64,000 nt of DNA from NCBI RefSeq assembly GCF_001591025.1, contig NZ_BCTZ01000016.1:1-64000 (forward strand). Direction: 5' to 3'. This document shows, one piece after another, positions 34,386-43,086 of the stretch (positions are counted from its first letter, which is position 1; every line of letters starts with the position of its first letter). Made by a program: the position numbers and the translations under genes. A model generated the notes under the pieces. It had not been told where the DNA came from and ran no database searches. It saw only the letters and a program-made list of their open reading frames with translations. Source of the DNA: Sphingomonas soli NBRC 100801. Lineage in GTDB: Bacteria; Pseudomonadota; Alphaproteobacteria; Sphingomonadales; Sphingomonadaceae.

Positions 34386-34411
34386 AAGGGCCGGGGAATG
34401 CCCCGGCCCTT
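34386..34411. terminator. Perfect 11-bp hairpin between convergent genes
   Basis: AAGGGCCGGGG / CCCCGGCCCTT with a four-base loop. The 3' tail is GTCGTT on plus and CGGCACATT on minus, so T-rich tails are short. It most likely terminates the small exported protein gene (plus) and dps (minus). Confidence 0.65.
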
Positions 34412-34416
34412 GTCGT

Positions 34417-34911
34417 TCAGCCTTTGCGGCTAGCTTCGAACAGGAACCAGGCGCGCTCCTCGGCCTGATCGGTCCATTCGTCGACCACGCCGCTGGTTGC
34501 GTTGTCGCCCGCCGCTTCCGCCGCTTCCTTCACCGCGCGGAAGCTCTCGACCAGCTTGAGATTATCGTCGCGCAGTTCGGCGAGCATGTCGGCGGCGGAG
34601 ACGAAATCGGAGTCATTGTCCTTTACCGTCTGGCGGCGCGCAATGTCGCCGATCGAGCGCAACGTGGTGTTGCCGGTCTTGCGAACGCGCTCCGCCACCG
34701 CGTCGGTGATCGCGAAGATCTGCGCGGCCTGATCGTCGAGCAGCAGGTGATAGTCACGGAAGTGCGGACCCGAAACGTGCCAGTGGAAATTCTTCGTCTT
34801 GAGGTAGAGCGCGAAGCTGTCTGCGAGCGCACTGTTCAGCGCCTCTGCCACGCTCTTGGTGTCGTTACGGTTCAAGTCGGTGGGCGTCTGTAGCGCCTTT
34901 GAATCGGCCAT
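34417..34911 (-). CDS. dps: Dps-family DNA-binding ferritin
   Basis: A 164-residue Dps protein that stores iron and protects DNA during stress. The ferroxidase site residues are in KNFHWHVSGPHFRDYHLLLDD and the preceding Asp/Glu region, and the four-helix ferritin fold follows. An N-terminal extension MADSKALQTPTDLNRND is polar and could contact DNA. The gene ends near a strong hairpin. The stop of the upstream membrane protein gene lies 68 bases before it. Confidence 0.93.
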   Translation of the reverse strand: MADSKALQTPTDLNRNDTKSVAEALNSALADSFALYLKTKNFHWHVSGPHFRDYHLLLDDQAAQIFAITDAVAERVRKTGNTTLRSIGDIARRQTVKDNDSDFVSAADMLAELRDDNLKLVESFRAVKEAAEAAGDNATSGVVDEWTDQAEERAWFLFEASRKG

Positions 34912-34979
34912 GTTGTCCTCCGTGCGAGTGTATTCCGGATATAGGAACGCAAAAGGGGCTCGCCAGTCGCAATTCCCGA

Positions 34980-35543
34980 TCAGAGCAATCGAAGGGCTCC
35001 GAGTGCGATCCATATGCCGGAGCAAAGGAACAGGAGGCTGGTGGCCGCGCGCAGTTTGCCAAAAGGGACATTGCGCCAGGCAAGCTCGCCCAGGACTGCG
35101 GCCGTGAAGCAGACCCCGAACGCGCCGAGCGCGGACCCCGCAGCGGCGAACCAGGGTTCGCCCCTCGCGGCGAGCGCTAGCGTGAAGAATTGGGTATTGC
35201 CGCCCAGTGCCAGCGCGAACACGCCGAGCAGCGGCGTAAGGATGGATCCGAGATGCCAGCCCGCCAGCCTGCCCGGCACCTTGACCCGCCACAGTCCGCT
35301 GATGGCCGCCATCAGCAGCGCCACCGCGAGCAGCAGGGATTGCGCATTGGGCGTCAGTATCGGGGCCATCGCCAGCCCGGCGAAAGCCGCGAACGCATTG
35401 CCCCCCGCCTGCGCCACGCCGGCGGCGAACGCGACCGTGGCAGGACGGCCATAACGGTCGGCGAGAATCGCGGTGAGCAATGCTGGCCGGTCTCCGATTT
35501 GGGTCAAGACGGCCAACAGAAAGGCCGGAACCAGCACTTCCAT
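34980..35543 (-). CDS. GDT1/TMEM165-like membrane transporter with altered motifs
   Basis: A 187-residue membrane protein with six hydrophobic segments in two halves, as expected for the UPF0016/GDT1 (Mn/Ca transporter) family. The family motif E-x-G-D-K-[TS] is here TQIGDRPA in the first half and LGGNTQF in the second, so both acidic and Lys positions are changed. Ion transport is therefore only a guess. The ATG giving MEVLVP has AGGA upstream. It precedes dps by 68 bases. Confidence 0.65.
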   Translation of the reverse strand: MEVLVPAFLLAVLTQIGDRPALLTAILADRYGRPATVAFAAGVAQAGGNAFAAFAGLAMAPILTPNAQSLLLAVALLMAAISGLWRVKVPGRLAGWHLGSILTPLLGVFALALGGNTQFFTLALAARGEPWFAAAGSALGAFGVCFTAAVLGELAWRNVPFGKLRAATSLLFLCSGIWIALGALRLL

Positions 35544-35715
35544 GCACCTTTCCTCCGCTTTTATTGTCGCCCGAGGGCAGTTAAAGCCGGGTGAAGCACC
35601 CGAAGCACGGGCGTTCGGCTTGACTTTTCGCGCAGACTCGCGCATCCGCCCGGGCCTACAGCGGTGCGCCCTGCGTGCCGCTCTTTGTTTTTATCAGATT
35701 CAAGGGTTTCGGGTC

Positions 35716-35883
35716 ATGGCCAAGCCGACCACTGTCAAGATCAAGCTCGTCAGCTCGGCGGACACGGGTTTCTTCTACGTCACGAAGAAGAATCCGCGCA
35801 ACCAGACCGAAAAGATGTCCTTCCGCAAATATGATCCCGTCGTGCGCAAGCATGTCGAGTTCAAGGAAGCCAAGATCAAGTAA
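35716..35883 (+). CDS. rpmG: 50S ribosomal protein L33
   Basis: A 55-residue ribosomal protein beginning [20 protein letters not shown], with the [11 protein letters not shown]...[18 protein letters not shown] pattern. It lacks the four zinc-binding cysteines, so it is the zinc-independent (C-) form. Role: E-site region of the 50S subunit. Short intergenic gap after the upstream membrane protein gene (divergent). Confidence 0.96.
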   Translation: MAKPTTVKIKLVSSADTGFFYVTKKNPRNQTEKMSFRKYDPVVRKHVEFKEAKIK

Positions 35884-35939
35884 GCCTGCCAATCGGGCCA
35901 CGGGCCGGTTGCAAGTCCTTGCCGGCGGCAGGGATTTAG

Positions 35940-35973
35940 AGCCCCGGGGCCCTTAGGGCTGCGGGGCTTCTTG
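35940..35973. terminator. Possible rpmG / divK hairpin terminator
   Basis: AGCCCCG / CGGGGCT (7 bp) around a G/C-rich loop, with TCTT after it on the plus strand. It overlaps the 3' end of divK, which is convergent. Stem is short and the tail weak, so this is tentative. Confidence 0.4.
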
Positions 35974-36345
35974 CGTTTCGGTGGGCACCAGCGCACGCAC
36001 CTCTTCCATGAAGCGCACCAGGCTGATCGGCTTCGAGACATAGGCGTCGGCACCCGCCGCGCGGATCCGCTCCTCGTCGTCATGCCCGGCATAGGCTGTT
36101 ACGGCCATGATCGGGATCGCGCGCAATTGGGGGTCCATCTTCATCTGGCGAATGATCTCGTCGCCGGTCACATGCGGCATCTGGATGTCCATGACGACGA
36201 GATCCGGCAGGAAAGCGCGCGCGGCCGCAAGTGCCTCGCGCCCGTCCTTCACCGGGGCAACCTCGAAGGCGTGCGCGCGCAAAAGATCGCAAAACAGCTT
36301 CAGATTGAGTTCGTTGTCCTCGACAACGAGCACCCTTTTTGCCAC
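35953..36345 (-). CDS. divK: DivK-like single-domain response regulator
   Basis: A 130-residue receiver domain with no output domain. The acidic pocket VLVVEDNE, phosphorylation-site Asp in DLVVMDIQMP, Thr in MAVTAYAG and Lys in VSKPI are all present. In Caulobacter, DivK controls cell-cycle kinases DivJ and PleC and hence CtrA; orthology is probable from its context but not proved. The start is a GTG giving VAKRVLVV, with no good ribosome site; a TTG two codons earlier is possible. Divergent from the DUF3572 gene with only 36 bases between. Confidence 0.82.
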   Translation of the reverse strand: MAKRVLVVEDNELNLKLFCDLLRAHAFEVAPVKDGREALAAARAFLPDLVVMDIQMPHVTGDEIIRQMKMDPQLRAIPIMAVTAYAGHDDEERIRAAGADAYVSKPISLVRFMEEVRALVPTETQEAPQP

Positions 36346-36381
36346 GCCCAAACCCCAATGATGATGGTTTCCTCCTAAGCG

Positions 36382-36648
36382 ATGGCGAGCGCGGAAACAA
36401 ACCCGCAAGCGCTCGCGCTCCAGGCGCTGGTCTGGACGCTCGGCGATCCGTCGCGCGCCTCTCGGCTGCTTGGTCTCACCGGTCTCGATCCCGATGAATT
36501 GCGCGCGCGAATCGACGATCCCGCGCTGCTCGCCGCGACGCTCGGCTTCCTTGAGGCGCATGAACCCGATCTCGTCGCTTGCGCGGAAGCGCTTGGCGTT
36601 AAGCCCATGGCATTCGTTGCCGCACGTACCCAATTGGAAACCGCATGA
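36382..36648 (+). CDS. DUF3572 family protein
   Basis: An 88-residue helical protein matching the small alphaproteobacterial DUF3572 family (ALALQALVWTLGDPSRASRLLGLTGLDPDELRARI). Function unknown. The stop overlaps the start of the following HAD gene by four bases (ATGA), so they are translationally coupled. It starts 36 bases from divK on the opposite strand. Confidence 0.8.
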   Translation: MASAETNPQALALQALVWTLGDPSRASRLLGLTGLDPDELRARIDDPALLAATLGFLEAHEPDLVACAEALGVKPMAFVAARTQLETA

Positions 36649-37292
36649 AGCCGCTGCTGATCACCGATTGCGATGAGGTCTTGCTCCACATGGTCCGCCA
36701 TTTCGGTGCCTGGCTGGACGAGCATCACGATATCGATTTCGCGCCCAATGGCGCTGACTTCGCCACGTCGATGACCCGCCGCGCAGACAAGAGCGCCGTC
36801 GAGCGCGAGGAAATGTGGGCGCTGCTTGGCGGCTTCTTTCCGCAGGAGATGGGCCGCCAGACGCTGGTGCCCCATGCCCGCGAGGCGCTGGCCGCGCTTG
36901 CGGAGATGGCGGATATCGTGGTGCTCACCAATCTTGGCGATCATTGCCGTGACCATCGCATCTCGCAGCTTGCCGAGCATGGCATCCATCACCGCGTCGA
37001 GTGCAACCAGGGCGGGAAGGGCGCGCCGGTCGCCCGGCTTGTCGCCGAATTCGGCAGCCCGGTGACCGTGTTTGTCGATGACCTGGCGGTTCACCACGAA
37101 TCGGTCGCCAAGCACGCCCCGCAGGTATTTCGCCTGCATATGGTCGCCGAGCCCGCCCTTTCGCCTCATGTGCCGCCAGCGCCGTTCGCGCACGCGCGCA
37201 TTGACGATTGGCGTGAGGCGGAAGCGTGGATTGCCGAGCGCTTCTCCGCAGGCTTGACCATGGATGCATTGAATGTTGAAGGGGCATCATGA
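36645..37292 (+). CDS. HAD-superfamily hydrolase
   Basis: A 215-residue haloacid-dehalogenase-type enzyme. Motif I is TDCDEVLL (nucleophile Asp), motif II VLTNLGD and motif IV FVDDLAVH. No large C2 cap is evident. The substrate, perhaps a phosphorylated metabolite, is unknown. It lies between DUF3572 and RidA, sharing four-base overlaps with both. Confidence 0.82.
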   Translation: MKPLLITDCDEVLLHMVRHFGAWLDEHHDIDFAPNGADFATSMTRRADKSAVEREEMWALLGGFFPQEMGRQTLVPHAREALAALAEMADIVVLTNLGDHCRDHRISQLAEHGIHHRVECNQGGKGAPVARLVAEFGSPVTVFVDDLAVHHESVAKHAPQVFRLHMVAEPALSPHVPPAPFAHARIDDWREAEAWIAERFSAGLTMDALNVEGAS

Positions 37293-37753
37293 CGATCGCG
37301 ATTGACCGCAAGCTTGAAGAGCTTGGCCTTGCCCTTCCCGAAGCTGCCGCCCCCGTCGCGGCCTATGTGCCTGTGGTCGAGGCGGGCGGGCTGCTCCACA
37401 TCTCGGGCCAGCTGCCATTCAAGGATGGTGCGGTGATGACCGGCCGCGCAGGGGAAGACCGCGATCTGGCCTATGCTCAGGAAGCCGCCCAACGGTGCGG
37501 CTTGATGCTGGTTGCGCAGCTGAAGAAATATCTCGGCGGCGATCTCTCGCGCGTCGAGCGGATCGTGAAGCTCGGCGTATTCATCAATTCGGCTCCCGGT
37601 TTTACGGATCAGCCGGAAGTCGCCAATGGCGCGTCGGAGCTGATGCAGGCGCTGTTCGGCGAATCGGGCCGGCATGCGCGCAGCGCTGTCGGGGTGCCGG
37701 TTTTGCCGCGTGGTGCGATCGTCGAAGTCGACGCGATCATCGCAGTCCGCTGA
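37289..37753 (+). CDS. RidA/YjgF-family protein
   Basis: A 154-residue member of the Rid family: the GLLHISGQLPF, RVERIVKLGVFINSAPGF and AVGVPVLPRGAIVEVDAII motifs, the last with Arg/Glu as in RidA. RidA deaminates reactive imines/enamines from PLP enzymes; this longer form is of the TIGR-type Rid2/Rid7 branch. The ATG overlaps the HAD stop and has AAGGGG before it. Third gene of DUF3572-HAD-RidA. Confidence 0.86.
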   Translation: MTIAIDRKLEELGLALPEAAAPVAAYVPVVEAGGLLHISGQLPFKDGAVMTGRAGEDRDLAYAQEAAQRCGLMLVAQLKKYLGGDLSRVERIVKLGVFINSAPGFTDQPEVANGASELMQALFGESGRHARSAVGVPVLPRGAIVEVDAIIAVR

Positions 37754-37951
37754 AGCGATCGAGCGTCCGTGTTGCCGCAGTGCAACAGGTGACCGCCGAT
37801 CCCGAAACGACACGGCAAATATTGTTGTGCGCCGCAGCGCAATCCGGCAATAAATCTCTGCCGATGACAGCTGCGCGGACCCTTCGGGGTAAAACGACGC
37901 GGCACCTGAGGCAGCAGGCGGGGACCCTTCGTCGAATTAGAAAGGGATTCC

Positions 37952-38677
37952 ATGCGCATTTCCAAACTCCTGCTCGGTGCGCTCGCGCTCACCGCAGTTT
38001 CGCCCGCATTCGCTCAGGACCAGACCGAGCCGGCTCCGCCCGTCACGATCACCGGCAGCGCGACGGTCACCAGCGATTATCGTTTCCGCGGCTTCAGCCA
38101 GTCGAACGAGAAAGCGGCCATCCAGGGCGGCTTCGCCGTCAATCACGAGAGCGGCGCCTATATCGGCACCTGGGGCTCGAGCATCGGATTCAATAACGGC
38201 ACCGAAATCGACATCTATGGCGGCTTCACCAAGGAACTGGTCCCCGGCCTGACCGGCGACGTTGGTGCCACGCTGTACCTCTATCCGGGATCGTCCAACA
38301 CGACCGTGATCGAGCCTTATGTCGCGCTCACCGGCACGCTTGGCCCGGCCAGCCTCAAGGGCGGCGTCGCCTGGGCACCGTCAGGCCAGACCTCGCTCGG
38401 CAAGGACAGCGGCGTCTATGTCTATGGCGATCTCGCCGTTGGCATTCCGAACAGCCCGCTCAAGGTGAAGGCGCATCTCGGCTACGCCAAGAGCGACAGC
38501 TTCCTGGGCGGCCTCGACGGCGAAGTGCTCGATTATTCGCTCGGTGCCGAAGTGACCTGGCAGGCGCTGACGCTGGGCGTCGCCTATGTGAATACCGATG
38601 AGACCAACGCGCTCGGCTGGAAGAAGTCGATCGGCGCAGACGGCGCAGCAGTCTTCTCGATCACCGCCGCTTTCTAA
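37952..38677 (+). CDS. TorF-family outer-membrane porin-like protein
   Basis: A 241-residue beta-barrel protein with signal peptide (LLLGALALTAVSPAFAQ). The mature N-terminus TITGSATVTSDYRFRGFSQSN and alternating hydrophobic strands, ending with a C-terminal aromatic (TAAF), fit the TIGR02001 (TorF, putative porin) family. The substrate is unknown. AAAGGGA precedes the ATG. The 198-base upstream region holds no gene; it has a few short repeats of GCCGCAGYGCAA but nothing I can name. Confidence 0.85.
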   Translation: MRISKLLLGALALTAVSPAFAQDQTEPAPPVTITGSATVTSDYRFRGFSQSNEKAAIQGGFAVNHESGAYIGTWGSSIGFNNGTEIDIYGGFTKELVPGLTGDVGATLYLYPGSSNTTVIEPYVALTGTLGPASLKGGVAWAPSGQTSLGKDSGVYVYGDLAVGIPNSPLKVKAHLGYAKSDSFLGGLDGEVLDYSLGAEVTWQALTLGVAYVNTDETNALGWKKSIGADGAAVFSITAAF

Positions 38678-38693
38678 GCGACGGCGATGGGAT

Positions 38694-38740
38694 AGGGGCC
38701 GTGGGGCTGGCGGGAGGCCGGCCTCACGGCCCCTTTCTTT
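38694..38740 (+). terminator. Terminator of the TorF-like porin gene
   Basis: AGGGGCCGTG / CACGGCCCCT (10 bp, perfect) around a 21-base loop that may pair further, then TTTCTTT. A good Rho-independent terminator 17 bases after the porin stop. Confidence 0.8.
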
Positions 38741-38779
38741 GCGCGCGGCCGAAGTTGCGCCGATGAAAATGTAGAAACG

Positions 38780-38815
38780 AAAAGGGCCGCCCCGTGCCGG
38801 GACGGCCCTTTTCTT
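38780..38815. terminator. Bidirectional terminator after the DUF3035 lipoprotein gene
   Basis: AAAAGGGCCG and CGGCCCTTTT pair, with an inner CCCG/CGGG stem separated by one mismatch; T/A runs lie on both sides. It is closest to the 3' end of the DUF3035 gene (minus), 22 bases away, and gives the porin gene a second stop. Confidence 0.85.
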
Positions 38816-38833
38816 GATGGCTTTCGCTCGCGC

Positions 38834-39247
38834 TTATTGCGGCGTGCTGGTGCTCGCGTCGCGGCCATTGCCCTCCGGCGCGGCGACGATGTCGCGCGTA
38901 GTCGTCCCCTTGTCGACGACGTTGGTGCCGGGGCTTCCCACCGTGCTGCGCGCGCTGCCATCGGCGCTGGTGCGCCCCGCAGCGTCGAGCGTGGCATTCT
39001 CCGAAGGGCTGCGCGGCGCCGGCGCACCGAACATGGCTTCGCTGGCCTGGGTGGCGGGATTTACATCCTGGGGGCGGGGAGCGCCGGGAGCGGGGGGAAC
39101 GAGGCTGAAATCGGGCGGAATCACCAAAGGTGCCTGGCGCGCGACGGCGAATTCATCGGGGCGGACGCGGTTCAGCCCACCCTTGCTGCAAGCGGAGAGC
39201 GACGCCGTGAGCGCGATGCCCGATACGATAAGGACGATTCTACGCAT
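38834..39247 (-). CDS. DUF3035 lipoprotein, putative BamF-like outer-membrane assembly subunit
   Basis: A 137-residue lipoprotein with lipobox LTASLSAC and a mostly disordered, Pro/Ala/Ser/Thr-rich mature part containing the conserved RPDEFAVARQAPLVIPPDF. That last motif defines DUF3035, which is annotated as the alphaproteobacterial BAM component BamF. The start (MRRIVLIVSG) overlaps the lspA stop. Being cotranscribed with lspA, whose product matures it, is fitting. Confidence 0.8.
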   Translation of the reverse strand: MRRIVLIVSGIALTASLSACSKGGLNRVRPDEFAVARQAPLVIPPDFSLVPPAPGAPRPQDVNPATQASEAMFGAPAPRSPSENATLDAAGRTSADGSARSTVGSPGTNVVDKGTTTRDIVAAPEGNGRDASTSTPQ

Positions 39248-39779
39248 TGACTTCATTCTCCACAGCGGGCGCACCAGATTCTTGCGCCGTCTTATCACGC
39301 ACGAAGAGCGCGCGGAACAACAGGATGACGACCCCGATGGTAATCGCCGCATCGGCGACGTTGAACACCAGGAACGGACGCCATGTGCCGAAATGCAAAT
39401 CGGCGAAATCGACCACATAGCCCAGCCGCGCGCGATCGAGGATGTTGCCGACCGCGCCGCCCAGCACCATGCCGAGCGCAATCACGTCCGGCAGCTTCTT
39501 TTCCTTCGCCATCCACCAGGCGACGCCCGCCGCGATACCCGCGGTCAGCGCCACCAGCGCCCAGCGCATGAACTCGCCGCTCGCGGGCAGCAGCCCCAGC
39601 GACACGCCGACATTCTTGACGAACTGGAGATCGAAGATCGGCAGCAAGGTGATGCTGTCGCCCTGTACATTGAGCCCCAGCGGCCCGGTCACATACCATT
39701 TGGTCAGCTGGTCGAACAGGAACACCAAGGCGGCGACAAGCAGCCCGATCCAGCGCGTGACCAAAACTTTCGCGTTCAT
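39240..39779 (-). CDS. lspA: Lipoprotein signal peptidase LspA
   Basis: A 179-residue inner-membrane aspartyl protease with four helices. The catalytic aspartates are in GNILDRARLGYVVDFADL and FNVADAAITIG. It removes signal peptides from lipoproteins after diacylglyceryl transfer. The ATG overlaps the ileS stop (ATGA). The ileS-lspA order is widely conserved. Confidence 0.95.
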   Translation of the reverse strand: MNAKVLVTRWIGLLVAALVFLFDQLTKWYVTGPLGLNVQGDSITLLPIFDLQFVKNVGVSLGLLPASGEFMRWALVALTAGIAAGVAWWMAKEKKLPDVIALGMVLGGAVGNILDRARLGYVVDFADLHFGTWRPFLVFNVADAAITIGVVILLFRALFVRDKTAQESGAPAVENEVNA

Positions 39780-42724
39780 TGTTCCACCACCCCGCTGCAT
39801 CGGTCGCACAGCAAACCATCCTCTGCAACCTCGGGAAGATGCCGCCAGCAACGGCCGCATTTATGGCGATCGGTGGGCGTCACCGTGACGCTATCGCCTT
39901 CGCCCACTGACGCGACGATGAACAGCTCGGCCAGATCGACGCCGCCCGGCAGGTTCGGCGCGGTGACTTCGGCCTCAAGGCTGGAGCGCACCTTCTTCTC
40001 GCGGCGATAGGGCTCGATCGCTTCGGTGATCGTCTGGCGCAGCGAACGGATGGCGGGCCAATCGGCGCTGGTCGCTGCCCCTTCGGGCAGCACCGGCCAT
40101 TCGAGCATGTGCACCGATTCGTCCTCGCTCGGATAGCGCGCCTGCCACACTTCCTCGGCGGTGAAGCTGATGATCGGCGCGGCGTAACGGACCAAAGCGT
40201 GGAACAATATGTCGAGCACCGTGCGATAGGCGCGGCGCTTCGGATCCGAAGGGGCGTCGCAATAAAGCGAATCCTTGCGGATATCGAAGAAGAAGGCCGA
40301 GAGGTCTTCGTTCGCGAAATCGGTGAGCGCGCGGCTGTAGCGGTTGAACTCGAAGGCGTCCGCCGCCGAACGCAGCTCGGCATCGAGCTCGGCCAGCTTT
40401 GCCAGCACATAGCGCTCCAGCTCGGGCATTTCGGCGACGGGCAGCTTCTCGGCATCGGTGAAGCCGTCGAGCGCGCCCAGCAGATAGCGGAACGTGTTGC
40501 GCAGCTTGCGATAGGTGTCGCCAGTGCCCGCCAGCACTTCCTTGCCGACACGAACGTCGTCGAAATAATCGGTCTGCGCGACCCAGAGGCGCAGAATGTC
40601 CGCGCCGCTTTCGCCGATCACCTTCAACGGATCGACGACGTTGCCGAGCGACTTGCTCATCTTGCGGCCATTGCCGTCGAGCGCGAAGCCGTGGGTGAGC
40701 ACCGCATCATAGGGCGCGCGGCCACGCGTGCCGGTGGCTTCCAGCAGCGAGGACTGGAACCAGCCGCGATGCTGGTCCGATCCTTCGAGATAGAGATCGG
40801 CGCGGACGCCTTCGCCGTAACGCGCCTCGATCACGAAGGCGTGGGTGGAGCCCGAATCGAACCACACGTCGAGAATGTCGGTGATCACTTCATAGTCGGC
40901 GAGCGCATGACCGGGGCCGAGCAGCGCCTGATGATCGGCGGCGAACCACGCATCGGCGCCGCCCGCGCGGAAGGCCTCCAGAATGCGCTCATTGACGGCG
41001 GGATCGCGGAGGTAATCGCCGGTCGCGCGGTTCACATAAAGCGCGATCGGCACGCCCCATGCGCGCTGGCGGCTGATCACCCAGTCCGGGCGCCCTTCGA
41101 CCATCGAACGGATGCGGTTGATCGAACGCTCGGGCACCCAGCGCGTGGTCTCGATCGCGTCGACGGCGAGTTCGCGGAGCGTAGGCCCGTTGCCGGTCGA
41201 CATGGGCATGCCGATGCCGAGCGGCGAGGGCACATCGACCACGGCCTCGCCTGCGGGCTTGTCCATCGGGATGAACCATTGCGGGGTGGCGCGGAAGATG
41301 ATCTTGGCCTTGGACCGCCAGCTATGCGGATAGCTGTGCGTGAAATCCTCGGTCGCGGCGAGCAATGCGCCCGCTTCGCGCAGATCAGTGCAGATCGGGC
41401 CATCGGGCGCGACGAACTTCTTGTTGATGACGCTGCCCTGGCCACCCAGCCACAGCCAATCTGGCCGGTACATGCCGCCGCCATCGACCGCGAAGACCGG
41501 ATCGATGCCGTTCGCCTTGCAGAGCAGGAAGTCGTCCTCGCCGTGGTCGGGTGCCATATGGACAAGGCCGGTACCGGCGTCGGTGGTGACGAAATCGCCG
41601 GGCAGGAACGGACGCGGCTTGGCGAAGAAGCCGCCGAGTTTGTGCATGGGGTGGCGGGCGACGGCGCCGGCGAGCTGCGAGCCCTTAAACGAATCAATGG
41701 AGCCGTCTGAGCGCGGAAGATGATCGACTTCAAGCGCGTGCAACTTGGGCGTTACGTGACCTTCGAGCTTCAGGCCACGGTACTGGCTCTCAAGGCGTTT
41801 TTGAAAAGCCGGGATCAAGACCTCGGCGATGATGAAACGTCTTGCACCAGTGCCGAGCGCATCCAATGCGGCCTGAAACGCTCGGTCTTCGGCTGTCTCC
41901 ATCACGTATAGCGGCGTGACTTCGACGAGAGCGTACTCAATCTCCGGCCCATAAGCCAAAGCCTGGTTGACGGGGATCGTCCACGGCGTCGTCGTCCAGA
42001 TCACCGCATGCGCGCCGACCAGTTCGGGCGCGTTCGGCGCCTCGACGATCTCGAACGCCACGTCGATCTGCGTCGAGGTGATGTCCTCATATTCGACCTC
42101 GGCCTCGGCCAAGGCGGTCTTCTCGACCGGCGACCACATCACCGGCTTGGCGCCGCGATAGAGCTGGCCGCTCTCGGCGAACTTGAGCAATTCGCCGGCG
42201 ATCGTCGCCTCGGCGTCGAACTTCATGGTCAGATAGGGATCGTCCCAATCGCCCATGATCCCGAGCCGTTCGAACTGGCCGCGCTGCACCGCCACCCATT
42301 TCTCGGCATAGGCGCGGCATTCGGCGCGAAAGGCGACGGGGTCGACCTCGTCCTTGTTGAGCTTCCTGGCGCGATAGGCTTCCTCGACCTTCCACTCGAT
42401 CGGCAGGCCGTGACAGTCCCAGCCGGGCACATAGGGCGCGTCCTTGCCGAGCAAGGTCTGCGAGCGCACGACGATGTCCTTGAGGATCTTGTTCATCGCA
42501 TGGCCCATGTGAATGTCGCCATTCGCGTAGGGCGGGCCATCGTGCAGCAGGAAGCGCTCGCGGCCCGCGCGTTGCTCGCGCAGTTTTGCGTAAAGGCCGA
42601 TCTTCGCCCAGCGCTCGAGGATCGCAGGCTCCTTGGCGGCGAGCCCGGCTTTCATGGGGAAATCGGTCTTCGGCAGGAAGACGGTGTCGCGCCAATCGCG
42701 CGCGGTGTCGGTCTGGTCGGTCAT
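39776..42724 (-). CDS. ileS: Isoleucine-tRNA ligase
   Basis: A 982-residue class Ia synthetase. The HIGH-type motif is PYANGDIHMGH, the KMSKS motif GRKMSKSLG, and the editing (CP1) domain lies between them (TTPWTIPVNQALAYG). The C-terminus has a zinc ribbon CGRCW...LCDRC. It charges tRNA-Ile. The start is the ATG giving MTDQTD; the upstream 28 codons that remain open are not conserved-looking. Head of ileS-lspA-DUF3035. Confidence 0.97.
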   Translation of the reverse strand: MTDQTDTARDWRDTVFLPKTDFPMKAGLAAKEPAILERWAKIGLYAKLREQRAGRERFLLHDGPPYANGDIHMGHAMNKILKDIVVRSQTLLGKDAPYVPGWDCHGLPIEWKVEEAYRARKLNKDEVDPVAFRAECRAYAEKWVAVQRGQFERLGIMGDWDDPYLTMKFDAEATIAGELLKFAESGQLYRGAKPVMWSPVEKTALAEAEVEYEDITSTQIDVAFEIVEAPNAPELVGAHAVIWTTTPWTIPVNQALAYGPEIEYALVEVTPLYVMETAEDRAFQAALDALGTGARRFIIAEVLIPAFQKRLESQYRGLKLEGHVTPKLHALEVDHLPRSDGSIDSFKGSQLAGAVARHPMHKLGGFFAKPRPFLPGDFVTTDAGTGLVHMAPDHGEDDFLLCKANGIDPVFAVDGGGMYRPDWLWLGGQGSVINKKFVAPDGPICTDLREAGALLAATEDFTHSYPHSWRSKAKIIFRATPQWFIPMDKPAGEAVVDVPSPLGIGMPMSTGNGPTLRELAVDAIETTRWVPERSINRIRSMVEGRPDWVISRQRAWGVPIALYVNRATGDYLRDPAVNERILEAFRAGGADAWFAADHQALLGPGHALADYEVITDILDVWFDSGSTHAFVIEARYGEGVRADLYLEGSDQHRGWFQSSLLEATGTRGRAPYDAVLTHGFALDGNGRKMSKSLGNVVDPLKVIGESGADILRLWVAQTDYFDDVRVGKEVLAGTGDTYRKLRNTFRYLLGALDGFTDAEKLPVAEMPELERYVLAKLAELDAELRSAADAFEFNRYSRALTDFANEDLSAFFFDIRKDSLYCDAPSDPKRRAYRTVLDILFHALVRYAAPIISFTAEEVWQARYPSEDESVHMLEWPVLPEGAATSADWPAIRSLRQTITEAIEPYRREKKVRSSLEAEVTAPNLPGGVDLAELFIVASVGEGDSVTVTPTDRHKCGRCWRHLPEVAEDGLLCDRCSGVVEQ

Positions 42725-42834
42725 GGGTGCGGCGGAACTAGAGTAAACGGGCCGATTTTCAAAGCGGATGTTAGGTCCGGCGCGGTTAACCACGAACTTG
42801 TGGAACAAGTTTCGCGCAGGCGCGTCGATTGTCG

Positions 42835-43077
42835 ATGTTCCAGAAAATAGAGCGGGGGCGGCCAGCGAGCATCGGTGATGAAATCGGCGTGCTGGCGCAG
42901 CGATATCTGATGGACCCCGATTCGCGCGGACTGCAGCGGATCGACGAGCATATCCAGGCGGCCATGGCCGAATCGCGCTGGGACGATATGAGCAAATGGC
43001 ACCGGGTCCGCCTGCGCTTGATCCGCATGCAGCAGCAATTGGCGGCGGGCGAGCGGCTGGGTCTGGGTGCGGGCTGA
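42835..43077 (+). CDS. Small conserved-looking basic/acidic protein, unknown
   Basis: An 80-residue helical, highly charged protein (FQKIERGRPASIGDEIGVLAQRYLMDPDSRG...). It has Asp/Arg pairs throughout and no signal or membrane segment. I do not recognise a family. It occupies the only gap between divergent ileS and convergent ribF (ten bases to the ribF stop), and its codon use resembles neighbours, so it is probably real. The start may be the ATG or an earlier TTG. Confidence 0.55.
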   Translation: MFQKIERGRPASIGDEIGVLAQRYLMDPDSRGLQRIDEHIQAAMAESRWDDMSKWHRVRLRLIRMQQQLAAGERLGLGAG

Positions 43078-43086
43078 GGTTCGGGG

